From: an uncultured Mollicutes bacterium
GTDB taxonomy: Bacteria; Bacillota_I; Bacilli_A; RFN20; CAG-449
Assembly: GCA_900551385.1 (NCBI GenBank)
Contig: URVS01000046.1
Span: forward strand, 1 to 9,489
DNA: 9,489 nucleotides
Direction of reading: 5' to 3'
How positions within the stretch are numbered: the stretch's first letter is position 1; every line of letters starts with the position of its first letter. A program made the translations under genes and the position numbers. Below the pieces are notes generated by a model. It was not told the origin of the DNA. It saw only the letters and a list, made by a program, of their open reading frames with translations, and searched no databases. Below are positions 1 to 6,387 of this stretch, in pieces.

Positions 1-385
1 TAAACCAAGGTAAAACATTTGATGCATGTTCAGCTTCTGTTATCAATATTTCATCATCTTCAGTGATATCTTTTAAGCCATGCGCAATCATATTTAAAGA
101 CATAGTTGTTCCTGAAGTAAATACAATTTCATTAGCTTCAGCATTTATAAATTTAGCCACTTTTTGTCTAACATTATCATAAGTTTCATCAACTTTATGA
201 GCAATATCATAATCACCTCTATGAGCATTAGCACAATAATTTTTATAATAATCTTCTATTGCATCAATTACGCATTGTGGTTTTAATGTTGTTGCTCCAT
301 TATCAAAATAAATTAATGGTTTATTTTGCATTAATTTACCTTGTAGCATTGGAAAATCTAATCTTATTTTTTCAACATCAAACAT
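1..385 (-). CDS. sufS: Cysteine desulfurase SufS, N-terminal part (runs off the left edge)
   Basis: SufS is a PLP enzyme that takes sulfur from cysteine, giving alanine and an enzyme-bound persulfide for Fe-S cluster assembly in the cytosol. Only the first 128 codons are inside the window. They show the family's landmarks in order: YFDNGATTLKP (about residues 24-34), ANAHRGDYDIA (about 51-61), the phosphate-binding FTSGTTMSLN (about 88-97), and EAEHASNVLPW (about 117-127), whose His should stack on the PLP ring. The PLP lysine and catalytic cysteine lie outside the window. The ATG at 385 follows AAGGAGAT and starts 2 bases after the sufD stop, so translation is probably coupled. The order sufC-sufD-sufS matches the Bacillus sufCDSUB operon, which favours SufS over the related CsdA or NifS. 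Only truncated by the window; no lesion is seen. Confidence 0.93.
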   Translation of the reverse strand, partial: MFDVEKIRLDFPMLQGKLMQNKPLIYFDNGATTLKPQCVIDAIEDYYKNYCANAHRGDYDIAHKVDETYDNVRQKVAKFINAEANEIVFTSGTTMSLNMIAHGLKDITEDDEILITEAEHASNVLPWF

Positions 386-387
386 AA

Positions 388-1215
388 TTAAATCTCCTTA
401 GTAATGCTATTTACTATTTGTTTTTTAATTTTTTCATCGTTGAAATATTTTACAATTGGATTTAAGTATCCTAAAGTAATAAGTTTTTTTGCTTCATCTT
501 CAGTTAATCCTCTACTCATAAGATAATAAACGTGATCAGGATTTATTTGTCCTTCACTAGCACCATGGCTAGCTTCAACATCATTTTCATAAATACATAA
601 TTTAGGGCTTGCTTTAGCATGACAAGTTTTATCAAATAAAACAATTTTTGCACTTTGTTTTGTAGCAGCTTTTTTAGCGCCTTTTTTAATTATTGCATCA
701 CCTAAAAATTCTAAATCAGAACTATTTTTGCAAACACCATAATTTTCCATATTTGCAGTGGTCAAACCAACATTATGTAAGATATTTATTTTAAATATTT
801 TTCTATCATTTTGTTGAGCTAAACATGCTAAATGCCAATCAACAGAAGAATTGATTTCATTAAGATTTATTTCTACTTCAAGTGTTTTTTCTCCACTAGA
901 AAAATCAGCACATCCTGCTGTTAATCTAGCATTTTCTTTTAAATCAAATTTTCTAAAAGCATTATTAGCTTTTTCTTTAGCAAATAAATTATATAAAACT
1001 TGAGAATTAGTACCTATTTGGTATTCAATTTTCGAATTATTTTTTTCTTCTAATTCAAGTATTTCAATATTGCAATTTTCTTGTATTTTAACAACTAATT
1101 TTTCTGCTTCGAGTTTTTTCCAAAATATTATTATTTTGCCAATTTGATTTTTATTTATTATAACTAAATGATTTTGAATTTCAAATTTTTCTATTCCTTC
1201 AAATTGTAAATTCAT
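388..1215 (-). CDS. sufD: Short SufD-like Fe-S cluster scaffold subunit
   Basis: This is a SufB/SufD family protein, a component of the SufBCD scaffold on which Fe-S clusters are built using the SufC ATPase. The C-terminal part is diagnostic: LCIYENDVEASHGASEG (about residues 206-222) followed by DHVYYLMSRGL (227-237), and a helical tail with the family's AKKLITLGYLNP. His217 in SHGAS matches the conserved SufD histidine at the SufB-SufD interface. The middle is beta-rich, as expected for the SufBD beta-helix. At 275 residues it is far shorter than Bacillus or E. coli SufD (about 420-440); the N-terminal helical domain and part of the helix appear absent. There is no sign of frameshift: the ATG at 1215 has an AGGAAG ribosome site just after the sufC stop, 12 bases away. 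Its position between sufC and sufS supports SufD rather than SufB. Confidence 0.85.
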   Translation of the reverse strand: MNLQFEGIEKFEIQNHLVIINKNQIGKIIIFWKKLEAEKLVVKIQENCNIEILELEEKNNSKIEYQIGTNSQVLYNLFAKEKANNAFRKFDLKENARLTAGCADFSSGEKTLEVEINLNEINSSVDWHLACLAQQNDRKIFKINILHNVGLTTANMENYGVCKNSSDLEFLGDAIIKKGAKKAATKQSAKIVLFDKTCHAKASPKLCIYENDVEASHGASEGQINPDHVYYLMSRGLTEDEAKKLITLGYLNPIVKYFNDEKIKKQIVNSITKEI

Positions 1216-1227
1216 AATAATTTCTTC

Positions 1228-2046
1228 CTACTTTAAAACATTTTTTACAGCACATGAGCCAATAGAAACAGTATTCATTTCTGTTTCATCTTTAGTTATT
1301 TTGATACCGTATTCTTTTCTAAGCCATTCATATCCTTCTGTATCAATTCTTTTAATTAAAGAATTGTCTCCTTCAAGAACTATTTTACCATTTATCATAA
1401 TAGCTGCTCTTGTAGGGTGTATTAATTGATATAATCTAGCATAATGAGATATTACTAAAAATGACATATCGGTTGATTCTAATTCATTAATTGCATTAGC
1501 TACAACATTAATTGCATCAACATCTAATCCAGAATCAATTTCATCAAGCATTGCTAAATCAGGTTTTAATAAAAGCATTTGTAATATTTCATTACGTTTT
1601 TTTTCTCCACCTGAAAATCCTTCATTTAAAAATCTATTTGCCATATCCATTGAGATATTTACTTTTTGTGACGCTTTTTCTAATTCACGATAGAATTCAA
1701 ATATTTTAATTGGATTGTCTCTTCTAGCATTAATTGCAGCTTTTAAAAATTCAGCATTTACTACTCCAGGTACTTCGCTTGGATATTGCATTGCTAAAAA
1801 TAAGCCTTTTTTTGCTCTTTCATCAACTTTCATTTTTAAAACATCTTCACCATCTAAAGTAATTGATCCTTCTGTAACTTGATATTTTGGATTACCCATG
1901 ATTACTGCAAGAAGTGTTGATTTACCATGTCCATTTGGGCCAAGTAATGCAACCATTTCTCTATCATGTATTTCTAAATTAACACCTTTTAATATTTCTT
2001 TGCCTTCAACACTCGCATGAAGATTTTTGATAATTAATTCTTTCAT
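1228..2046 (-). CDS. sufC: SufC, ABC-type ATPase of the Fe-S assembly scaffold
   Basis: SufC is the soluble ABC ATPase whose ATP-driven dimerisation reshapes the SufBD scaffold during Fe-S cluster assembly. All nucleotide-binding motifs are present: Walker A GPNGHGKST (residues 36-44), Q-loop Gln87 in LAMQYPSEVPGV, signature FSGGEKKR (144-151), Walker B LAMLDEID (164-171) followed by SGLD, and the switch His201 in VISHYARL. QYPSEVPGV and the GEKKRNEILQ segment are specific to SufC among ABC proteins. The 272 residues are slightly longer than the usual 245-261; the extra is a C-terminal tail ending SIGSCAVKNVLK with one cysteine. The start at 2046 is preceded by TTAGGAGAT. It is the first gene of the suf operon, with a possible promoter at 2072-2100. 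Confidence 0.97.
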   Translation of the reverse strand: MKELIIKNLHASVEGKEILKGVNLEIHDREMVALLGPNGHGKSTLLAVIMGNPKYQVTEGSITLDGEDVLKMKVDERAKKGLFLAMQYPSEVPGVVNAEFLKAAINARRDNPIKIFEFYRELEKASQKVNISMDMANRFLNEGFSGGEKKRNEILQMLLLKPDLAMLDEIDSGLDVDAINVVANAINELESTDMSFLVISHYARLYQLIHPTRAAIMINGKIVLEGDNSLIKRIDTEGYEWLRKEYGIKITKDETEMNTVSIGSCAVKNVLK

Positions 2047-2071
2047 TTTTTATAATCTCCTAAGCCTTATT

Positions 2072-2100
2072 ATTCTACTACATTAATAATCTAAGTACAA
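2072..2100 (-). promoter_or_regulatory. Possible sigma-A promoter of the suf operon
   Basis: Reading the minus strand, TTGTAC and TAGAAT are separated by exactly 17 bases, and the -10 lies about 25 bases upstream of the sufC start codon. The -10 matches 5 of 6 consensus bases but the -35 only 3 of 6. It lies just downstream of the terminator at 2120-2148, so the suf operon needs a start about here. No operator was recognised. Confidence 0.45.
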
Positions 2101-2119
2101 TTATTTTGATTTTTTATTA

Positions 2120-2148
2120 ATAAAAAAAGAAGATATTTTCATATCTCC
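2120..2148 (-). terminator. Rho-independent terminator of the tiny peptide operon
   Basis: On the minus strand GGAGATAT and ATATCTTC form an 8-bp stem (one G-U pair) around a GAAA tetraloop, followed by seven T residues. It begins about 20 bases after the stop of the 31-residue peptide gene and insulates it from the suf operon. Confidence 0.8.
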
Positions 2149-2168
2149 CTTTTATATTTATTAAAATC

Positions 2169-2264
2169 TTAGAAACCGCAAGATGTAAACCAGCCACCGC
2201 ATCCAACGATGACAAGTAAAATGAACAATACTAAGATAATTGCAAATGTACTACCTGTATTCAT
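2169..2264 (-). CDS. YjcZ-family tiny membrane peptide (31 aa)
   Basis: This is a 31-codon gene starting MNTGSTF and running into a single hydrophobic helix, AIILVLFILLVIVG (residues 8-21), with a short tail CGGWFTSCGF holding two cysteines. The core FAIILVLFILLVIVG closely resembles the FALIVVLFILLIIVG core of the tiny transmembrane YjcZ-type proteins of Bacillus, several of which are linked to spores or the spore coat. A strong ribosome site, AAGGAGGTG, lies 8 bases before the ATG and partly overlaps the end of the upstream peptide gene, so the two genes form one transcript with a 15-base gap. The Cys-containing tail is not part of the standard family core as I remember it. Family membership is well supported by pattern; a sporulation role here is inference. 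Confidence 0.85.
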   Translation of the reverse strand: MNTGSTFAIILVLFILLVIVGCGGWFTSCGF

Positions 2265-2279
2265 CAAAACGCACCTCCT

Positions 2280-2381
2280 TTAACATTGGCAATAACAACC
2301 AATGATTGCAATCAAGATAAACAAAATGAGTATATATGCAAAGAAGTTTCTTCCGCCTGTATTACTTACTGATGGATTCAT
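2280..2381 (-). CDS. YjcZ-like tiny membrane peptide with CxCxC tail (33 aa)
   Basis: This 33-codon gene has a polar N-terminus (MNPSVSNTGGRN), one hydrophobic helix FFAYILILFILIAIIG (about residues 13-28) and a short tail CYCQC with three cysteines at positions 29, 31 and 33. Shape and core (FAYILILFILIAIIG) parallel the downstream 31-residue peptide and the YjcZ-type tiny transmembrane family. The ribosome site AGGAGGGGG is unusually strong and lies 3-4 bases from the ATG. It is the first gene of a two-gene unit with a SigmaK-like element upstream (2406-2432) and a terminator after the second gene. The closely spaced cysteines could bind metal or cross-link; that is speculation. A tail-less antimicrobial-type peptide is an alternative, but the tandem arrangement and helix core fit YjcZ better. 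Confidence 0.8.
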   Translation of the reverse strand: MNPSVSNTGGRNFFAYILILFILIAIIGCYCQC

Positions 2382-2405
2382 AATCCCCCTCCTTTGTTTT
2401 CATAA

Positions 2406-2432
2406 TATATTATGTTAGTTTGATAAATTGGT
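2406..2432 (-). promoter_or_regulatory. SigmaK-like promoter candidate for the tiny peptide genes
   Basis: On the minus strand, AC is followed after 16 bases by CATAATATA, which fits the Bacillus SigmaK pattern (AC, 16-17 bases, CATAnnnTA). A start about 7 bases downstream would leave a leader of some 18 bases carrying the AGGAGG site. In DNA this AT-rich such a short consensus can occur by chance. It is proposed only because the genes it precedes resemble spore-associated peptides. Confidence 0.35.
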
Positions 2433-2491
2433 TATATTTTATTGAAAATATTATATTTTGAGCCCAAGTTGTGCAAAATATGGTTGCATTA

Positions 2492-2512
2492 ACGCATGTG
2501 CATGCGCATGTA
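2492..2512. repeat. Alternating purine-pyrimidine tract with three GCATGY hexamers
   Basis: Twenty-one consecutive bases alternate purine and pyrimidine. Positions 2494-2511 are three tandem hexamers, GCATGT, GCATGC and GCATGT. It is a local GC-rich island in an otherwise very AT-rich intergenic region between the divergent peptide and lipoprotein operons. Such tracts can adopt Z-DNA under supercoiling or serve as protein-binding repeats; which, if either, is unknown. Confidence 0.75.
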
Positions 2513-2527
2513 ATAACTAAAGTTATT
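2512..2527. repeat. Perfect 7-bp inverted repeat, operator-like
   Basis: AATAACT and AGTTATT are perfect reverse complements separated by AA, forming a 16-base dyad just downstream of the GCATGY tract and about 20 bases upstream of the predicted -35 at 2546. There is no T-run, so it does not look like a terminator; a dimeric regulator site is plausible. Confidence 0.5.
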
Positions 2528-2572
2528 CAAAATGTTAATTAAATATTGAAATCAAAATGCTAATCAAGTATT
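2527..2572 (+). repeat. Two 21-base direct repeats upstream of the lipoprotein operon
   Basis: Copies at 2527-2547 and 2552-2572 share 18 of 21 bases, with the pattern TCAAAATGYTAATYAARTAT plus a final T; all three differences are transitions. The repeat period is 25 bases. The second copy covers the spacer and the start of the -10 of the predicted promoter at 2546-2574, so a protein bound there would compete with RNA polymerase. Confidence 0.6.
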
Positions 2573-2574
2573 AT
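2546..2574 (+). promoter_or_regulatory. Sigma-A type promoter of the lipoprotein operon
   Basis: TTGAAA (5 of 6 consensus bases) and TATTAT (5 of 6) are separated by exactly 17 bases. The start codon at 2614 follows a GGGAGG ribosome site. An alternative -10, TATATT, lies at about 2583-2588 but has no good -35. Confidence 0.6.
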
Positions 2575-2613
2575 TAATACGCTATATTAAAAAACAGGGA
2601 GGATTTTTCGATT

Positions 2614-4287
2614 ATGAAAAAGCAATTACTTCTCTTATCAATGATCGGATTATTAACTTTAGCTGGTTGCGGCGATGTCAATCAACAAAAAGGTGATAAT
2701 GGCGAACAAATCATTGTAAAAATAGGAGACCAAAACTACACTGCAAATGATTTATTTGAAAATTATTCATCTACTTCAACTGGAGCATCTCAATATTACA
2801 ACGCTGTTTATGATGTTCTTGTCAATGTAGTTCAACCAATAACAGAAAACATTAAATCAAATGTTAACACAAAGATGGATCAATTCTTGAAATCAGTTGA
2901 AGATGCTGCTACTGAAAATGGTACATCAAAAGCAACAGAACAATCTAAGAAATTAGAAAGTGAAGGTGTTGAAGATTTAGCTGAACTCGAAGAAGTTTAT
3001 ACATTAGCAGAAAAGAAAACTGCTTATGAAGATAAATTTTATGAAAACAATAAGAATTCAACATTGTTAGCTGAATATATTAATTATTATGCACCATATC
3101 ACATTCGTCATATTTTAGCTAAAACTAATAGTGGTGATAGCTTATATGATGGAACTATTGATAAAGATGCTGCTACTAAAGTTGCAAACATCGTTATTGC
3201 ATTAGCTAATGATAAACAATCATTTAATACTATTGCAAGTTCTTATTCAGATGATTATTCGGTAGAAGATGATGTTACTGCTGGTCCAAGATACGATAGC
3301 GTTGGTATCATGACAACCACAACATCATTTGTTAATGAATTCAAATATGCAATTTATCAATATGATTCATTATACAATACTGCAGCAACAGCTAATGTTA
3401 CAGCTTATAATGAACGTCAAGCAACTAGAAAAATCGGTAATACTGATTATGAAGGTTCTTCATTAATTCCAAGTGATGTTGATACAAATTACTTAAAGAG
3501 TAAACTTCACAGAATTGATTATTCTGTTTTCACTAATTTAAAAGAATATGCTTCTATTACAACTGATAGTTTAAAAACAGAATATAAAGAAGATAAATAT
3601 TTACCTCGTAATATTCTCTTCAACGATGAATTAAATGATCATGCTTTAGGAGTTATTACTAAAGGTACAACTGGTACTGGTAATAGATTTAAAACTGTTG
3701 CTGGTTTATCAGCATCTGATTCTGAAGCAGATAAAATTTTATGTGACGAAGCAGGTAGACCTATTTTAGTCACAAGAGCTGGTTCAGGTAGTGGTGATTC
3801 TGGATATCAAGGTATTCACTTTATCATTATTCAAAAATCTCCTTTTGTAAAAACTGGATCAAGCGAATTATTAGCAGAATTAGAAAGTTATTATGATATT
3901 AAAGCAAGAGAAAACAATGTAACTAATTCTTATGTTAACTTCATTGATTCAACAAGTGAATCAATTTATGACAAACGTTCTAAAGTTATTGAAACAGATG
4001 TCAAAGGTTTTGATTCTTATATGTCTTATAGAATTTATGAACAAGCATTAAAAGAAGCAAAAGAAAAAGGTACAATAAAATTTGGTAAAGTTAATGATAA
4101 ATCAATTGACTCAATTATCGAATCATATTTAAATGCAAATAGAACTTCAGCAGCATATTCTGCAAAAGAAACTTATGAAGAATCTTGGACTTCTTATATA
4201 AGATTATTAAAGGCACAAGATCAACAAAGTGCATTAAAAGTATCTAGTGACGAACATTATCTAGGTATAAAAGGATATTTAAAATAG
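2614..4287 (+). CDS. PrsA-like foldase lipoprotein with an interrupted parvulin domain
   Basis: This is a membrane-anchored extracytoplasmic protein of 557 residues. It starts with a lipoprotein signal peptide (MKK, hydrophobic 5-16, lipobox LAGC with lipidated Cys19). Residues 30-160 are helical and charged, like the SurA/PrsA chaperone N-domain. A parvulin-type (PpiC) prolyl isomerase domain begins at YHIRHILAKT (162-171), with His166 as the expected active-site histidine, and continues through SFNTIASSYSDD (203-214) and the segment near 230-250. The last strand, GYQGIHFIIIQKS (397-409, His402), comes only after an insert of about 140 residues, so the domain is split or decorated. PrsA in Bacillus is about 290 residues, so this is much larger. 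It is first of two lipoprotein genes. The likely role is folding of secreted proteins; isomerase activity is unproven. Confidence 0.75.
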   Translation: MKKQLLLLSMIGLLTLAGCGDVNQQKGDNGEQIIVKIGDQNYTANDLFENYSSTSTGASQYYNAVYDVLVNVVQPITENIKSNVNTKMDQFLKSVEDAATENGTSKATEQSKKLESEGVEDLAELEEVYTLAEKKTAYEDKFYENNKNSTLLAEYINYYAPYHIRHILAKTNSGDSLYDGTIDKDAATKVANIVIALANDKQSFNTIASSYSDDYSVEDDVTAGPRYDSVGIMTTTTSFVNEFKYAIYQYDSLYNTAATANVTAYNERQATRKIGNTDYEGSSLIPSDVDTNYLKSKLHRIDYSVFTNLKEYASITTDSLKTEYKEDKYLPRNILFNDELNDHALGVITKGTTGTGNRFKTVAGLSASDSEADKILCDEAGRPILVTRAGSGSGDSGYQGIHFIIIQKSPFVKTGSSELLAELESYYDIKARENNVTNSYVNFIDSTSESIYDKRSKVIETDVKGFDSYMSYRIYEQALKEAKEKGTIKFGKVNDKSIDSIIESYLNANRTSAAYSAKETYEESWTSYIRLLKAQDQQSALKVSSDEHYLGIKGYLK

Positions 4288-4299
4288 GAGGAAGATAAA

Positions 4300-5832
4300 A
4301 TGAAAAAAGTTACAAAAATTTTAAGTTTATCTTTAGTTGCTCTATCATTATTTGCATGTGATGATATTCTTGCAAAACCAGATGTAGTCGTTAATGAAGA
4401 TTCATTAATTACTATCGGTGATAACAAAGACATTTATAATAACAATTTTGAAGTTATTTATGATCAATTAGTTTCTTCTGGAACATCAAACAGTACTATT
4501 ATGAAAGAAATCATTAATAACACTGCTAAAAAAGAAATTTCTAAATTCTATAATATTTCAGAAGCTGATTTCAACAAAGTTTTAGAAACAGTAAAAGCTA
4601 AATTAGTTAATCCTTCAACAGCTGATTTAACTGGTAAAGCACAAGAATTAGAAAATATTATTCTTGAAAAAGTTCAAAAAACAATGATGGATAAAGTTAA
4701 ATCTGGTTCTTATTCAAAAGAAAGTTTATATCAAGAAGAAAAATTTGCTAATGAATTAAAAACTTCTTTATATGATATCAAAGGTGAAGAATTTGTTGAA
4801 GATTATTTAATTACACCAGATTCAGAATATAAAGATTTATTTAAAGCAGATTATTCTGATTATATTGAAAGAAGTATTTATCCTGATTTATTAAAAGAAT
4901 TATTAACTTCTGTTTATCTTTATGAAAATGAATATTTATCATTAGGTAGAGCTTATGCTAGAGAAGTTAAATATATTAAATTAGAAACAATCTCAACACA
5001 TAAAGATTCTGTTCCAATGCTTATTAATTCATATTTTGAAGCATTTAGAAATAATGAAATTTCATTTGATTTAGATTCTTTAGCTAAAATTTATAAAGGT
5101 GTTAATTTAGCTGATGGTTCAGTAGAAAAAACATTCTTAACTAATTATTCTGGAATTACAACAAGAGAAAATGTCATTGAAGAAGAAATAAGTAAAGTTG
5201 GTGTATGGAACGCTGGCGCAAATGAATATGATCTTATTAAAGATTCAACAAAAAGAGATAATGAATTAGTTTCTTCTTACACTGGTTCATATACATACCC
5301 TGTTTCTCATGGTAAACTTTTAAAAGATAGAGAATTAGAAGCATTAGACATCGTAGTTGATGATGGCTTAGTTGTTAAATCAGGTGGTGTAAGTAGTTTA
5401 CCATCAGATTTAAGAGATAGAATTTTCACATCTAATATTAGCAATAATATTACAAAATTAGCATCTCGTGATGAAACTAAAGAAATTCAAATTTTAATTC
5501 CTAAGTATACACCTAATTTAAGTGAAACAGATCCTGATTATTACTTAAATAAATATGCTTATTATGATACTTCAAGTAATGCATATTATATTGTATTAAT
5601 TGGTAATTATTATAATACTTCTGCTTTACGTCAAAAAGATGATGATACAGCTGAAGTTAAAGAAAATAAAAAACAACATGCTTTAGAAATCGCTAGATTG
5701 TTAAGTTCTACTTCATCAAATCAAACTGATGCAATCACTCATTATTTAAATCAATATGATTTAACATTTGGTGATCAAAAGTTCTATGATTATTTAAAAG
5801 AAACTTATCCAGATTTAGATATATTTGATTAA
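4300..5832 (+). CDS. Lipoprotein, diverged PrsA/SurA-like chaperone partner
   Basis: This 510-residue protein has a lipoprotein signal peptide (MKKVTK, hydrophobic 8-18, lipobox LFAC with Cys20). It follows the PrsA-like gene after 12 bases, and the ribosome site AGGAGG overlaps the upstream TAG stop, so both are made from one mRNA. The layout parallels its neighbour: a SurA-like N-terminal region after IGDNKDIY (about 39-46), a strand AREVKYIKLE (220-229) where parvulins have the RHIL strand, SSLPSDLRDRIF (365-376), which resembles the parvulin helix before the final strands, and a last strand AYYIVLIGNY (428-437). The catalytic histidines are absent at both places. I read it as a catalytically inactive paralogue acting as chaperone or co-chaperone. 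No close family is recognised with certainty; it could simply be a lineage-specific lipoprotein. Confidence 0.6.
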   Translation: MKKVTKILSLSLVALSLFACDDILAKPDVVVNEDSLITIGDNKDIYNNNFEVIYDQLVSSGTSNSTIMKEIINNTAKKEISKFYNISEADFNKVLETVKAKLVNPSTADLTGKAQELENIILEKVQKTMMDKVKSGSYSKESLYQEEKFANELKTSLYDIKGEEFVEDYLITPDSEYKDLFKADYSDYIERSIYPDLLKELLTSVYLYENEYLSLGRAYAREVKYIKLETISTHKDSVPMLINSYFEAFRNNEISFDLDSLAKIYKGVNLADGSVEKTFLTNYSGITTRENVIEEEISKVGVWNAGANEYDLIKDSTKRDNELVSSYTGSYTYPVSHGKLLKDRELEALDIVVDDGLVVKSGGVSSLPSDLRDRIFTSNISNNITKLASRDETKEIQILIPKYTPNLSETDPDYYLNKYAYYDTSSNAYYIVLIGNYYNTSALRQKDDDTAEVKENKKQHALEIARLLSSTSSNQTDAITHYLNQYDLTFGDQKFYDYLKETYPDLDIFD

Positions 5833-5842
5833 TCAAGTTTTG

Positions 5843-5870
5843 AAAAGAGGAAAATATTTCCTCTTTTTTT
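5843..5870 (+). terminator. Rho-independent terminator of the lipoprotein operon
   Basis: AAAAGAGGAAA and TTTCCTCTTTT form an 11-bp stem with a 3-base loop (ATA), followed by further T residues. It starts about 10 bases after the stop at 5832 and separates the operon from the HIT gene. Confidence 0.88.
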
Positions 5871-5881
5871 ATGAAGAAAAA

Positions 5882-5890
5882 TGATATAAT
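5882..5890 (+). promoter_or_regulatory. Extended -10 promoter of the HIT gene
   Basis: TGATATAAT gives a perfect TATAAT with the upstream TG of an extended -10. No good -35 is seen (the region is a T-run from the terminator), which is typical for extended -10 promoters. It lies 28 bases before the ATG, with AAAGGAG in between. Confidence 0.6.
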
Positions 5891-5918
5891 ATATTTATCT
5901 TAAAGGAGATTTAAAATT

Positions 5919-6338
5919 ATGGAAAATTGTAATTGTATTTTTTGCAAAATCGCTAGAGGTGAAATTCCTTGCTATAAAGTTTATGAAGATGATAAAATTT
6001 TAGCGTTCTTAGATATTTCTCAAACAACTAAAGGACATACTTTAGTCATTACTAAAGAACATTTTCAAAATTTCTTATATGTACCAAAAGATTTGCTTTC
6101 ACAAGCAATATCAACAGCTCAAAAAGTTGCACAAGCTGAAGTTGCTTCATTAGGCGCTAATGGAGTTAATATATTAATAAATACTAATGAAGTAGCAGGT
6201 CAAACAGTTATGCATTTTCATATCCATGTTATACCTAGATATAATAATAAAGATAATATATCTATTGAGTTTACTCCAACAGGTATTGAAAAACTTAATT
6301 TACCAGCTATTGCTAGTGAAATTAAAAATAATATTTAG
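5919..6338 (+). CDS. hit: HIT family nucleotide hydrolase (histidine triad)
   Basis: This 139-residue protein belongs to the HIT superfamily of small cytosolic homodimers that hydrolyse nucleoside phosphoramidates, dinucleoside polyphosphates or aminoacyl-adenylates. The N-terminus has the zinc-type CIFC (residues 6-9) and IARGEIPCYKVYEDD (11-25). LAFLDISQTTKGHTLVITKEH (28-48) is the standard fold core. The catalytic triad is HFHIHVIPR (99-107), with His99, His101 and His103. Cys6, Cys9, His48 and His99 are the likely zinc ligands, as in Bacillus Hit. Length fits the family (about 140-145). It is monocistronic: its own promoter (5882-5890), ribosome site AAAGGAG 9 bases before the ATG, and terminators on both sides. 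The physiological substrate cannot be told from sequence. Confidence 0.93.
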   Translation: MENCNCIFCKIARGEIPCYKVYEDDKILAFLDISQTTKGHTLVITKEHFQNFLYVPKDLLSQAISTAQKVAQAEVASLGANGVNILINTNEVAGQTVMHFHIHVIPRYNNKDNISIEFTPTGIEKLNLPAIASEIKNNI

Positions 6339-6359
6339 TTATTTTAATATTTGATAAAT

Positions 6360-6387
6360 AAAAAGAAGGAATTGACCTTCTTTTTTT
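6360..6387. terminator. Bidirectional terminator between hit and yhaM
   Basis: AAAAAGAAGG and CCTTCTTTTT form a 10-bp stem around AATTGA, with T residues after it on the plus strand and a T-rich tract on the minus strand. It sits 22 bases after the hit stop and touches the yhaM stop at 6386-6388, serving the two convergent genes. Confidence 0.85.

Noticed and set aside
1512..1709. Plus-strand open frame of 65 codons
   Set aside because: It lies antisense inside sufC, which has all ABC motifs; low-complexity His/Leu/Phe-rich product and no ribosome site.
2527..2572. CRISPR-like array
   Set aside because: Only two imperfect copies with 4 bases between them; no spacers and no cas genes.
2433..2613. 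Riboswitch or T-box leader for the lipoprotein operon
   Set aside because: No terminator-antiterminator pair or known aptamer pattern; the repeats lie upstream of or within the promoter, so they act on DNA if at all.
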